Source: an uncultured Caldilineaceae bacterium
Lineage (GTDB): Bacteria; Chloroflexota; Anaerolineae; Caldilineales; Caldilineaceae
Assembly (NCBI GenBank): GCA_951812725.1
Contig: OX638330.1
Coordinates: 2,914,001 to 2,978,000 of the forward strand
Reading direction: 5' to 3'
DNA: 64,000 bases
Both the position numbers and the translations under genes were made by a program. Every line of letters begins with the position of its first letter. The stretch's first letter is position 1. The notes beneath the pieces are model-generated. The model searched no databases and had not been told where the DNA came from. It was given only the letters and a program-made list of their open reading frames with translations. Positions 16,657 through 25,746 of this stretch are shown one piece after another.

Positions 16657-19600
16657 ATGAAATCAGAATCATCGGCGTGGGATGCTTTGAAGTTTCGTTG
16701 TATCGGACCGCCGCGCGGGGGACGCGTAGTCGCAGTCGCAGGGCACCCGACGCAGAAGCACGTATTCTATTTTGGAGGGGTGGCGGGTGGCGTATGGAAG
16801 ACTGTTGATGGCGGCCACTACTGGGAAAACATTACGGACGGACAGTTCGACGTTTCATCGGTCGGCGCACTTGCTGTCTCCGAGTCCGACCCGAACGTCA
16901 TATACGCGGGGACCGGCGAGTCGACGATCCGGCTGGACGTTAGCTGGGGCGATGGGGTCTACAAGTCGACCGACGGGGGCGAGACCTGGAACAACGTTGG
17001 TCTGCGGGATAGCCATCATATAGGGGAGATCCGGATTCACCCACAGAATCCCGACATTGTTTACGTTGCCGCGCTGGGCCACGCGTTTGGGCCCAATGAC
17101 GAGCGGGGCGTCTACCGCTCTAATGACGGGGGCGGGACGTGGGAAAGGGTCCTTCATGTCAGTGACAAGGCGGGTGCGGTCGACCTCACTCTGGATGTCA
17201 CCAATCCCCGCATAATGTATGCTTCTGTCTGGCAGGTGTACCGCAACTTCTGGGAGTTGGCCAGCGGCGGTCCGGACAGCGGGCTTTGGAAATCGACGGA
17301 CGGCGGTGACAGCTGGACCGATATCAGCCGCAATCCCGGCCTGCCAGAAGAAGGGATTCTGGGGAAGATTGGCATCTCGGTCTCTCCAGCCCAGCCCAAC
17401 CGAATCTGGGCAATTGTCGAGGCGGAGGGCGAAAAGTCCGGGATTTACCGGTCGGAGAACCGCGGTGCGAGCTGGGAGCATCTGACCAGAAACCAGGACC
17501 TGCTGAACCGGCCCTGGTATTACCTGCACATCTTCGCCGATCCACAGGATCCGGACACGGTTTACGTCAATAACCTGAAGATGTGGAAGAGTGTGGACGG
17601 CGGCAGGAATTGGAGCGAGATCACAACGCCGCACGGGGACAACCACGACCTGTGGATTGATCCTGCCGACCCGCAACGGATGATAAACGGCAACGACGGC
17701 GGGGCCTGTGTCAGCTTTAATGGCGGTGAGACCTGGAGCACGATTTACAATCAGATGACAAGTCAGTTCTATCATCTTGATGTGGACAATCAGTTGCCCT
17801 ATCACGTCTACGGCACGCAGCAGGATAATTCCAGCATTGCTGTGCCCAGCGCCACTGAGAAGGGAGCGATCCCGTGGGGTGACTGCTACCCGGCCGGTAC
17901 TGGCGAGAGCGGATACATTGCGGTCAAGCCCGACGATCCCAATATCGTATACGTGGGCGCGGTCGGCTCTTCGCCCGGCGGCGGCGGTGCACTGCAGCGC
18001 TACGACCACCGCACCAAGCAGATCCGGCTTGTAACGGTCTGGCCGGAACCCTTCAACGGCTTCGGTCCTAAAGAGATGAAGTACCGCTTCCCTTGGACTT
18101 TTCCGATTACCTTCAGCCCCCATGACACTAACGTACTCTATACGTGCGGCAACAACGTCTTCCGCACGACAAATGAGGGCAGTTCCTGGGAAATTCTGAG
18201 CCCGGATCTGACCCGCAACGACGAGAGCAAGTTGGAGGCTTCAGGCGGGCCGCTTACCTTGGATACGAGCGGCGCGGAGCACTACTGCACGATTTCAGTG
18301 TTCTTCGAATCTGCCCACAGAGAGGGTCTGTTCTGGGCCGGCAGCGATGACGGGCTTATTCATATCAGCGAGGACGGCGGCGACAGTTGGCGCAACGTCA
18401 CGCCACCGGACCTGCCTGAATGGAGCTTGATAACGGTCATCGAGCCGAGCGCACACGATCCTGAGACGGTCTATGTGGCAGCCACGCGGTATAAGCTGGA
18501 TGACTACAGGCCCATTCTTTTCAAGACTACCGATATGGGTGAGAGCTGGCAACGGATCGACGCTGGCTTCCCCCAACATGAGATCACGCGCATGTTGCGT
18601 GCGGATCCGGTGAAGGCTGGTCTGCTCTATGTTGGGACGGAGTCGGGTGTTTTCGTCTCTTTCAACGACGGCTCTTCCTGGCAAAGAATGCCGGGTAATC
18701 TGCCGGTTGCGCCGGTCTACGATATGCAGGTCAAGGAGGATGACCTGGTGGTGGCCACGCATGGGCGCTCCTTCTGGATTCTCGATGATCTCACCCCTCT
18801 GCGCCAGGTCGATGCGCTTGACGGCGCGGATGAAGCCGCGGCCCGACTGTTTCCGCCGCGCAGGACACTGCGGCGCTGGCTGCCCTGGAGTGTAGAAGGA
18901 AAACGGGGCGATGCCCGCAACTATGCCCTGGCCTTCGGCCAGTTAATAACCTTCCGCGATGAGGACGACGATAACGGCGGCGACGTCCGACGTATTCTCG
19001 ACGGTGGTCAGAATCCGCCTCAGGGCGCGATTATCTACTACACGCTGCCGCAGGACGCGCAGGATGTCTGCCTGACATTTCTTGATGGGGCAGGCAACGA
19101 AATCCGCTCTTTCGGTCCCAAACCGGCAAAAAAAGAAATGGAAAAAGAGCAGGAGGCGATTCCCTCTGTCCAGTACGTTTCGACCAAGGCCGGCCTCAAT
19201 CGCTTTGTCTGGTACATGCGTTATGCCGATGCTGAACAGCTGCCGGGTGACGCTTTCACCGAGAAGAGCGTGACCGGAGCCTTGGCGCCGCCTGGGACTT
19301 ACCAGGTGCGTTTGACGGTGGACGGTGAGAGCCAGACTGAGCAGTTTGAGGTTTACATCGACCCCAAGGTGAGCACCAGCCAGGAGGCGATGCAGGCCCA
19401 GTTCGACCTGTGGCAAGAGGTGAATGCGAAGCTGTCCGAGACCCATAGGGCGGTCAAACGTTTGCGGCGGGCAAGGGAACGCGTGAAGACGATGGCCGAA
19501 ATGGTTGCGGACAGCGGTGCGGATGAGCAGACGAAGAACGCGGTCAGTGAGAGGGCGGATCAGATTGCCGAGCAGCTTGGAGAGGTGGAAAGGCAGCTGG

Positions 19601-19851
19601 TTCAGCCGGACGCCAAGGTAAACTTTGACAAACTGCGGCTGCGCACGATGCTGAATGCCAAGCTGCACAATCTTGTCAGCGTAGTCTCTGCGGCAGACGC
19701 TGCGCCTCCGCAGCAGGCATATGACGTGTTCGACGCAGTTGGCACTCAAGTCGATGCCCAATTAGACACACTGGATTCGATCCTGGGCGAAAGTGTAGCC
19801 GACTTCAACGCTGCGGTGCAGGCGGCAAACGTGCCGCCGGTGGTGGTCTAG
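16657..19851 (+). CDS. large Asp-box (BNR/VPS10-like) beta-propeller protein
   Basis: This 1064-aa protein has at least eleven Asp-box motifs of the S/T-x-D-x-G-x-T/S-W type (examples KSTDGGETW, RSNDGGGTW, KSTDGGDSW, ISEDGGDSW, KTTDMGESW) across residues 40-690. This is the arrangement of two stacked sortilin/sialidase-like propellers. A beta-sandwich-like part follows (residues about 840-900), then a coiled-coil-rich C-terminus (about 910-1050). No signal peptide is present, although most relatives are exported. The start at 16657 was chosen from homologue-like onset (DALKFRCIGPPRGGRVVAV); the frame extends to 16597. An MFS gene begins 10 bp later, implying one transcript. Enzymatic activity is not evident. 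Confidence 0.82.
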   Translation: MKSESSAWDALKFRCIGPPRGGRVVAVAGHPTQKHVFYFGGVAGGVWKTVDGGHYWENITDGQFDVSSVGALAVSESDPNVIYAGTGESTIRLDVSWGDGVYKSTDGGETWNNVGLRDSHHIGEIRIHPQNPDIVYVAALGHAFGPNDERGVYRSNDGGGTWERVLHVSDKAGAVDLTLDVTNPRIMYASVWQVYRNFWELASGGPDSGLWKSTDGGDSWTDISRNPGLPEEGILGKIGISVSPAQPNRIWAIVEAEGEKSGIYRSENRGASWEHLTRNQDLLNRPWYYLHIFADPQDPDTVYVNNLKMWKSVDGGRNWSEITTPHGDNHDLWIDPADPQRMINGNDGGACVSFNGGETWSTIYNQMTSQFYHLDVDNQLPYHVYGTQQDNSSIAVPSATEKGAIPWGDCYPAGTGESGYIAVKPDDPNIVYVGAVGSSPGGGGALQRYDHRTKQIRLVTVWPEPFNGFGPKEMKYRFPWTFPITFSPHDTNVLYTCGNNVFRTTNEGSSWEILSPDLTRNDESKLEASGGPLTLDTSGAEHYCTISVFFESAHREGLFWAGSDDGLIHISEDGGDSWRNVTPPDLPEWSLITVIEPSAHDPETVYVAATRYKLDDYRPILFKTTDMGESWQRIDAGFPQHEITRMLRADPVKAGLLYVGTESGVFVSFNDGSSWQRMPGNLPVAPVYDMQVKEDDLVVATHGRSFWILDDLTPLRQVDALDGADEAAARLFPPRRTLRRWLPWSVEGKRGDARNYALAFGQLITFRDEDDDNGGDVRRILDGGQNPPQGAIIYYTLPQDAQDVCLTFLDGAGNEIRSFGPKPAKKEMEKEQEAIPSVQYVSTKAGLNRFVWYMRYADAEQLPGDAFTEKSVTGALAPPGTYQVRLTVDGESQTEQFEVYIDPKVSTSQEAMQAQFDLWQEVNAKLSETHRAVKRLRRARERVKTMAEMVADSGADEQTKNAVSERADQIAEQLGEVERQLVQPDAKVNFDKLRLRTMLNAKLHNLVSVVSAADAAPPQQAYDVFDAVGTQVDAQLDTLDSILGESVADFNAAVQAANVPPVVV

Positions 19852-19861
19852 AGAACAGGAA

Positions 19862-21139
19862 ATGCGCGTACCTTTCGCGATCCGGAAGAGCGCAGGCGCG
19901 CCTGCGCTCTTTCAGATCACGCTGGCCGACTTCATTGTTCGCAGCGCCTATCAGATGGGCAAGACGCCCTTGCTGCCGATCTTCGCGGCTTCACTGGGGG
20001 CGTCAGATGCATTGCTGGGGCTGATCGTCTCTGTCTCGACGCTCACTGGCATGGCGACGAAGCCGCTCTTTGGGTTGCTTTCGGATCGAATGGGCCGACG
20101 GTTGTGGCTTATTATCGGCACGCTGATTTTCGCGGGCGTGCCTTTTCTATACGCGCTAATAGAGACACCAGGCCAGCTGATCGCCATTCGCCTGCTGCAC
20201 GGAACTGCCACAGCGATCTACGGGCCCGTGACCGTGGCCTATGTGGCTGAACGCGGTGGCAAGCGGAAGGCAGAGCGACTGGGCTGGTTTGGAATGGCTC
20301 GCAGCGGCGGTTACCTGATTGGACCGGTGGTGGCAGGCTGGTTGCTGCTGTCGCTGGATCCGGTAACGGTATTCACGCTCATCGGCGCGCTGAGCATGGC
20401 GGCGTTCATACCGGTGCTGGCGATGGGAGGCGACGGGCCGGTCCCGCAGAAGGCGGCCCTTCCCCGCACTAATCACTCCATTGATAAACAGAGGACTGGA
20501 CTAATCTCAGTACAGGCCGTTCGGGAGCTCTTGAAACGGCAGAAGGGTTTGTTGGGCGCGCCTGCCGTGTGGCTTTCCGGTGCATTGGAGGCAGCCGTCT
20601 TCGTTGTAACCTATGTCATAAAGGCTTTCTTGCCGATCTACGCTTTGACTGCGGGATACTCGACGGTTGAGATTGGCCTGTTTTTTGGCGTCCAGGAAGG
20701 CGCACTTATTCTGATTAAACCTTGGGGCGGCCGGCTGGGAGACCGGTTGGGCCATGTGCGCGCAGTGTCGCTGGGCATGATTTGCCTTGCTCTCTCGCTC
20801 CCGTTTCTGCCGACGGCCGCGAGTACCATAGGCCTGCTGGCGGTTGCTGTGGCGATGGGCGCGGCCCAAGCTCTGATCTTCCCGGCAACTGTAGCTCTGA
20901 TCGCGGAGCAGGTGCCGGCAGATAAGGTTGGGGCTGGGATGGGACTGGCGGGATCGCTAAAGAATGCGGGCAAGGTTGCCGGTCCTCTGCTCGGAGGAAT
21001 ACTGATCGTAAGCTTGGGCTATGTCGGTATGTTCTGGATGCTGGCGGGAGTCTTGCTGGCCGGCGCGCTGGCCCTTTTCATTCGCATTCATGTTGCCGAA
21101 TTCTCGTTGCCTGCGAAGGCACAGAGAGTTAAGTCATGA
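19862..21139 (+). CDS. MFS transporter
   Basis: This 425-aa carrier has about 12 hydrophobic segments in two halves of six. The cytoplasmic loop 2-3 signature is GLLSDRMGRRLW, with a degenerate counterpart GGRLGDRLG in the second half. A hydrophilic central loop (near residues 190-230) separates the halves. The substrate cannot be predicted. AGGA lies 4 nt before the ATG, and the gene follows the Asp-box protein by 10 bp, so it may export or import a compound linked to that protein. It converges with another MFS gene 8 bp downstream. Confidence 0.85.
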   Translation: MRVPFAIRKSAGAPALFQITLADFIVRSAYQMGKTPLLPIFAASLGASDALLGLIVSVSTLTGMATKPLFGLLSDRMGRRLWLIIGTLIFAGVPFLYALIETPGQLIAIRLLHGTATAIYGPVTVAYVAERGGKRKAERLGWFGMARSGGYLIGPVVAGWLLLSLDPVTVFTLIGALSMAAFIPVLAMGGDGPVPQKAALPRTNHSIDKQRTGLISVQAVRELLKRQKGLLGAPAVWLSGALEAAVFVVTYVIKAFLPIYALTAGYSTVEIGLFFGVQEGALILIKPWGGRLGDRLGHVRAVSLGMICLALSLPFLPTAASTIGLLAVAVAMGAAQALIFPATVALIAEQVPADKVGAGMGLAGSLKNAGKVAGPLLGGILIVSLGYVGMFWMLAGVLLAGALALFIRIHVAEFSLPAKAQRVKS

Positions 21140-21147
21140 ATACGTTT

Positions 21148-22419
21148 CTATTCGATTCTCGCTTGCCGGACGGTTGACGCCAGTAGCATTGCGAGTTCCA
21201 GTGTGAGTGCGGCCGAGCCGACCAGCAGGGTTGCCCGCAGCCCGATAGTCTCGCCCAGAAGGCCGCCGATAAATGCCCCGATCGTCGCCACCCCGAACAG
21301 TACGAAGCGCCTGGCTGCGGTCACGCGCCCCAACAGGCGAATGGACGTAATTGTCTGGCGCAGGCTAATCTGATTGACGAAGTATATGGTGCTGCCCAAG
21401 CCGACCAACGCCAGCGAAGTGCCTACGGTGACGACCTCGGCTCCGATCAGGTCGGCACTCGCGAGCAGCAGGCTTCCCGCGATCCACAACAGCTTGCCCA
21501 CAAGGAGCGCCCTTCCAACCTGCAAAAACCGAGCCGCGTTTCCGGCCAGCATGGCGCCCACCAGAGAGCCGACGCCTCCGCAGGCCGCGACAATACCAAT
21601 GACAGAAGGGGCAAAATTCAGTTGATTGACCAGAAAGAGCATCTGTACTGCAGCTGAGAGCCCACCGGCCAGCATACCAAGGCTGGAGGTGATAGTAAGC
21701 GCTCTCAACAGTGGTGTTCGGAGGAGCTCGTACACACCTTCGCCAACTTCGCGGCCGATGGAGATTATGGCCGAACGGATCAGCTCTTTAGGCCCTTTGG
21801 TATCATCGGCGTCGGGAGGCGCCTCTTCAGGCGGCTCTTCTTCGGAGACTCCGCTTAATGCCAGCGCAGAGATGAGATAGGAAACAGCGTCGACCAGAAT
21901 GGCTTTGGGCGCGCTGAAGAGCTGCACCAGGCCGCCGGCGGCAGCCGGCCCGGCGATAGCGACAACTGCATCACTGGTCGAGAGTCTGCTATTGGCCTCA
22001 ACCAGTTCACTTTTTTCCACCAGTGCGGGAAGGACCGAGATGGCGGCAATCTGGAAGAAGACGGTCAGTGTGCCGGCCGCGAAGGTTACAATCCAGATCT
22101 GAAGAAAAGAGAGGTTTCCCAGCCAAGCGGCTACGGGAACGGATACCAATAGCAAGGCCCGACCGAGGTCGGCCCACACCAGGATTGGGCGGCGGCGGAC
22201 CCTATCCACCCAAACGCCGGCAAAGAGGCCGAACAGCAGGTTGGGTAGAGAACCGGCGGCTGCAAGCAGACCCATCTCTGAAGGTGTAGCCCCCAGCACG
22301 AGCACAGCTGTAAGAGGCAGTGCTACTGATGTGATGGCAGTACCGGCGCCGGACGTGACGTGCGCGACCCAGAGCTGCGTGAAGGAACGATTTTTCCAGA
22401 GGCCGCTGGACAGTTTCAT
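21148..22419 (-). CDS. MFS efflux-type transporter (EntS-like, MFS_3)
   Basis: This 423-aa membrane protein starts MKLSSGLWKNRSFTQLWVAHVTSGAG, a typical N-terminus of the MFS_3 efflux group (EntS, macrolide exporters). Other signatures are GLFAGVWVDRVRRRPILVWADLGRA and a central acidic loop (EEEPPEEAPPDADDTK). Such carriers export siderophores or antibiotics, but the substrate here is unknown. Its ATG overlaps the stop of the upstream zinc-ribbon kinase by 4 bp, so the two are translationally coupled. Confidence 0.85.
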   Translation of the reverse strand: MKLSSGLWKNRSFTQLWVAHVTSGAGTAITSVALPLTAVLVLGATPSEMGLLAAAGSLPNLLFGLFAGVWVDRVRRRPILVWADLGRALLLVSVPVAAWLGNLSFLQIWIVTFAAGTLTVFFQIAAISVLPALVEKSELVEANSRLSTSDAVVAIAGPAAAGGLVQLFSAPKAILVDAVSYLISALALSGVSEEEPPEEAPPDADDTKGPKELIRSAIISIGREVGEGVYELLRTPLLRALTITSSLGMLAGGLSAAVQMLFLVNQLNFAPSVIGIVAACGGVGSLVGAMLAGNAARFLQVGRALLVGKLLWIAGSLLLASADLIGAEVVTVGTSLALVGLGSTIYFVNQISLRQTITSIRLLGRVTAARRFVLFGVATIGAFIGGLLGETIGLRATLLVGSAALTLELAMLLASTVRQARIE

Positions 22420-23129
22420 TCGTCCGCCCGCAGCGGTTCCAGCGCCAGGGAGCGTTCGATCCAGTCTTTGACTGCGCGTGCCGAATCCTCAACAGTCGTG
22501 TCCGTGGTATCCAGAAGTGTTACTCCTGGAGTTTGCAGCGGGCCCTCACTTTGCAGCCAGCGGTTGAAGTCAAGCTGCTCCTGCAGCTGTTCCGGTTGGT
22601 CGCTCTTGCGCCAGGCGGGTCGCGCAAGGAGACGGTGTTGCAATTCATTTTCGTCACAGACCAGGGCCAAGTAGTGCGTGCCGCTGAAGTAACGCCGCTC
22701 CTCGCAGTGTTCGATATTTTCGGGAACCGCCAGGCCAGCACCGAATAGCGCCACGGGCCGCCTGTTCTGGCTGATGTTTTTGGCCAGCCGCAGCCAAGTC
22801 TCGAAGAAGCGTCGGTGGCCAGCGGGCGGTTTTTCAAACTCCTGTAGCCAGAGGAGATCGGCTTCCAGGAGCACGGCGGCGGACAAGCGCCCTGCCAGTT
22901 CCTGTAAGATGGCGCTTTTTCCGGACGCGCTGGCTCCGCCGATGAGCAATAGGGGCAGGCGAAGAAAGATGTGCTCATGGCCGCAGTGCTTACAGGTAGC
23001 AACGGCGGCCAGTTTTTCATCCTGCAGGTTGACATGGTCGCGGGACTCTGATGCAAGGGTATTGCGTGTTGGACGGGTAACCAATTTGTCCACACTGTAG
23101 AGGCCGCAGTGGGCACAGACATTGAACAT
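22416..23129 (-). CDS. P-loop kinase-like protein with N-terminal zinc ribbon
   Basis: This 237-aa protein has one CxxC near the N-terminus (CAHCGLYS) and a second (CKHCGHEH) near residue 47, suggesting a zinc ribbon. A P-loop follows in LLLIGGASASGKSAIL. The rest looks like an AAA_33 or adenylate-kinase-like domain: LEADLLW after strand 2, a lid region rich in Arg (LLARPAWRKSDQPEQLQEQLDFNRWLQ), and LLDTTDTTVEDSA near the C-terminus. The substrate is unknown. The start at 23129 was chosen so that the first CxxC lies in the N-terminus; a longer frame to 23186 exists. Overlap with an efflux carrier recalls drug kinase/efflux pairs, but that role is only inferred. Confidence 0.72.
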   Translation of the reverse strand: MFNVCAHCGLYSVDKLVTRPTRNTLASESRDHVNLQDEKLAAVATCKHCGHEHIFLRLPLLLIGGASASGKSAILQELAGRLSAAVLLEADLLWLQEFEKPPAGHRRFFETWLRLAKNISQNRRPVALFGAGLAVPENIEHCEERRYFSGTHYLALVCDENELQHRLLARPAWRKSDQPEQLQEQLDFNRWLQSEGPLQTPGVTLLDTTDTTVEDSARAVKDWIERSLALEPLRADE

Positions 23130-23424
23130 TGGGGAGTTTTCACTTTTTCCTGATTGGCAGTTCGAGAACGTTTCACGCAGATGCAAAGAATGGCTGCGAC
23201 AGTCGGCGCGAGTTGCCGCTTCCTAGTTTGCATATTATCATGGACGCGGCGGAGGGATGAAGACTCTTTGTCTTCAGTCCCTCTTTGTATATTGGTCTTC
23301 TTTTGTGAGGTGGGACAGGACAGTCTCCCAGGACACTTCGAACAATTAGTCAGATAAGACGACGTCTTTGGTTGTCGCCCCCATCTTGCCAGCTTGGCCG
23401 CGTTTCAGTCATCCAACTATTGCT

Positions 23425-24666
23425 ATGATCATTGATAGACGGGCACTTGCCGCTTCGCGAGCGGGATTCAAACGTGAATTACTGACCAATACGGTGTTCC
23501 TGGTGGCAGGTGGCCACTTTCTACTGGAGCTATTTCACCAGTATTTGCCGGTCTTTTTTCCGCTCTTCCGCGCCGAGTTTGGGCTGAGCTACGGGCAGAT
23601 TGGCATGGTGACCCTGGTCGGGACGACGACGATGTCACTGGGCCAGCCGCTGTTTGGGTACTTCATCGATCGCTGGGATGCCCGCCGCATCGCGTCGCTG
23701 AGCGTTGTCTGGCTGGGGCTGATTATGGCGGTGCTCGGTTTCAGCACCAACTATTGGACGCTGTTGGTGTGCGTGGCGCTGGCGGGATTTGGGTCAGCGG
23801 TATTCCACCCTGCGGGCGCTTCGGTGGTCACTAAGGCAACCGAGGCAGGCAAGAGGGGGCGAGCCGTCTCTTTCTTCGCGGTAGGCGGGAATATTGGATC
23901 AGCGGGCAGCCCATTGCTGCTGGCGGTCGGGTTCGGACTGTTGGGGCTGAAGGGAACGATGGTCCTGCTTCCTGTCGTCATCCTGGCCGCCATTTGGCTG
24001 GTCGGCGGGCTGGGGCGGGAGAGCAGCGGTGACAGGGAAGCGCATCGGCAGCGCCAGTCGCGGGCCGGGCAAGGCTTCCTGTTGGGGCTGGTCCTGATCA
24101 CGATGGTGGCGATGACCCGCGCCTGGTTCCAGCTCAGCCTGACGACCTATCTGCCTACATTGCTGGGGGATCGCGGTTTTTCAGTTGTCTATGGCGGGCA
24201 GATGCTCTTTGCTCTGTCGCTCTTAATCGGCGTGGGCAGCCTTTTTGGCGGCATCCTGTCCGATCGATTCGGCCGCTGGCAGGTCTTGCTGGCCTGCTTC
24301 GCCTTGCTGGGGCCGGCATACTGGCTTTTCTTACACGCGGGGGGCGGCCTGCAGTTCATTTATGCAGGCGCAATCGGTTTTCTGTTGGGATGCACCTATC
24401 CGACGACTGTTGTCGTCGCCCAGGAGGTCTGGCCGCGTGGTATGGCGATGGCGTCGGGACTGGTCATGGGATTGGGCTGGTGGCCTGGCGGCCTGGGCGC
24501 GACGCTCACGGGTTGGCTGGCGGACCAGATGACTCTGGATACGGCACTTGAGGGCCTCGTCCTGGCGCCAGTTCTGGGAGCGCTACTGATGGCGGTCTTT
24601 GCAGTGGCACTGTACAGGCGCAACAGGTCATCGATAGTTAAGACAGAACCAACCTCCGCAGGATAG
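23425..24666 (+). CDS. MFS transporter, fosmidomycin-resistance (Fsr)-like
   Basis: This 413-aa carrier with about 12 membrane segments has Fsr-family features: NTVFLVAGGHFLLELFHQYLPVFFPLF in segment 1, GQPLFGYFIDRWDARRI in the first loop, GFGSAVFHPAGASVVTKA, and RGRAVSFFAVGGNIGSAGSPLL. Fsr members export fosmidomycin or related compounds; the true substrate here is unknown. The ATG at 23425 was preferred to an upstream TTG at 23368, though neither has a strong ribosome-binding site. The nucleoside hydrolase gene begins 10 bp downstream, so they may be co-transcribed. The 295 bp before it hold nothing recognised. Confidence 0.83.
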   Translation: MIIDRRALAASRAGFKRELLTNTVFLVAGGHFLLELFHQYLPVFFPLFRAEFGLSYGQIGMVTLVGTTTMSLGQPLFGYFIDRWDARRIASLSVVWLGLIMAVLGFSTNYWTLLVCVALAGFGSAVFHPAGASVVTKATEAGKRGRAVSFFAVGGNIGSAGSPLLLAVGFGLLGLKGTMVLLPVVILAAIWLVGGLGRESSGDREAHRQRQSRAGQGFLLGLVLITMVAMTRAWFQLSLTTYLPTLLGDRGFSVVYGGQMLFALSLLIGVGSLFGGILSDRFGRWQVLLACFALLGPAYWLFLHAGGGLQFIYAGAIGFLLGCTYPTTVVVAQEVWPRGMAMASGLVMGLGWWPGGLGATLTGWLADQMTLDTALEGLVLAPVLGALLMAVFAVALYRRNRSSIVKTEPTSAG

Positions 24667-24676
24667 GAGTTTCCCG

Positions 24677-25636
24677 ATGTCATCAGCTCTCCCTGTATTA
24701 CTAGACGTAGACACCGGCGGCGACGACGCGCTGGCGCTGTTGCTGGCGATGGCGTCGCCGGCACTGGATGTACGCGGCATCACCTGCGTGGAAGGCAACT
24801 GCCCGCTGGGGCAGGTTGTCATCAATACGCTTACGCTTCTGGATGCCATAGAGGCTCCTCCGGTTCCAGTCGCCGTTGGGATGAACAGGTCGATCATTGA
24901 TGACGGCCTGCCTCCTCCAGCTCTGCACGGCAGTGACGGCATGGGCGATCTCGGTCTGCCGAAGCCGCGGCGCAGTGCGGTCGATATACACGCGGTCGAA
25001 TTCCTGCGGCGATCTCTGGCCGACGCGACTGAACCGCTAACGTTGATCTGCCTGGCTCCCCTTTCCAATATCGCGATGCTGCTGCGGATGTATCCACAGA
25101 TTACGGCCAAGATCGCGCAGATTTATGTGATGGGTGGAACGTACGCTTCACCGGGAAATGCTACGCCGGCGGCGGAATTCAACATTCGCTGCGACCCGGA
25201 GGCGGCCGCCATCGTGCTTCACAGCGGGCTGCCCGTTACTCTGTATCCCCTGGATCCTTTCATGCAGGTGTGGTTCACTGAGAGTGAGGCGAGAGCCTTG
25301 GCGGAATCGACGAGTGCGAGTGCACGTATAGCCGGCGGAATCGGGCTACACTATTGTCGTTTTTTCGGGGCGGAGTATTCTCTCATCGGCGACGCCGGAA
25401 CGGTTGCCGCGGTGATCGACCCGGAGGGTGCAACAGTGGAACGCTGGCCTATGCGGGTGGAGTTGTCGGGCAGCGAAACGAGGGGAGCGACCGTTTTCGA
25501 CCGGCGCAGCGCAAGGCAACGCGATTATGACGACGAATTGTGGAAAGGTTTGGACGTTGTCACAGAAGTAGACGCGCCCCGCTATCGACGTTTGATGGCA
25601 ACTGCCTTGGGCGCAGAACATGTATTGGCGGAATAG
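24677..25636 (+). CDS. nucleoside hydrolase (IunH family)
   Basis: This 319-aa protein starts with the calcium-binding motif PVLLDVDTGGDDALALLLA, the hallmark of inosine-uridine nucleoside hydrolases that split ribonucleosides into base and ribose. Further conserved parts are GITCVEGNCPLGQV, LICLAPLSNIAMLL, IYVMGGTYASPGN, AEFNIRCDPEAAAIVL and a Pro-Leu-Asp segment (TLYPLDPF). The usual C-terminal Asp/His site is probably represented by the segment ending VAAVIDPEG. AGGAGT lies 6 nt before the ATG. It follows the Fsr-like carrier, hinting at uptake or export of a nucleoside-like compound. Confidence 0.92.
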   Translation: MSSALPVLLDVDTGGDDALALLLAMASPALDVRGITCVEGNCPLGQVVINTLTLLDAIEAPPVPVAVGMNRSIIDDGLPPPALHGSDGMGDLGLPKPRRSAVDIHAVEFLRRSLADATEPLTLICLAPLSNIAMLLRMYPQITAKIAQIYVMGGTYASPGNATPAAEFNIRCDPEAAAIVLHSGLPVTLYPLDPFMQVWFTESEARALAESTSASARIAGGIGLHYCRFFGAEYSLIGDAGTVAAVIDPEGATVERWPMRVELSGSETRGATVFDRRSARQRDYDDELWKGLDVVTEVDAPRYRRLMATALGAEHVLAE

Positions 25637-25746
25637 ATTAAAGCTTGCAGGTCGGCATAATCCAAGGTCTCCTGCATCTCCTTGTTCTCCGGCTGGACGC
25701 ATGTAAACCCAACTACAAATTGAACGTCTCGTCAACTGGCCGGCTG

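Noticed and set aside
16855-18123. 422-codon open frame opposite the Asp-box gene
   Set aside because: It is a shadow of repeated Asp-box codons; no domain and no ribosome-binding site.
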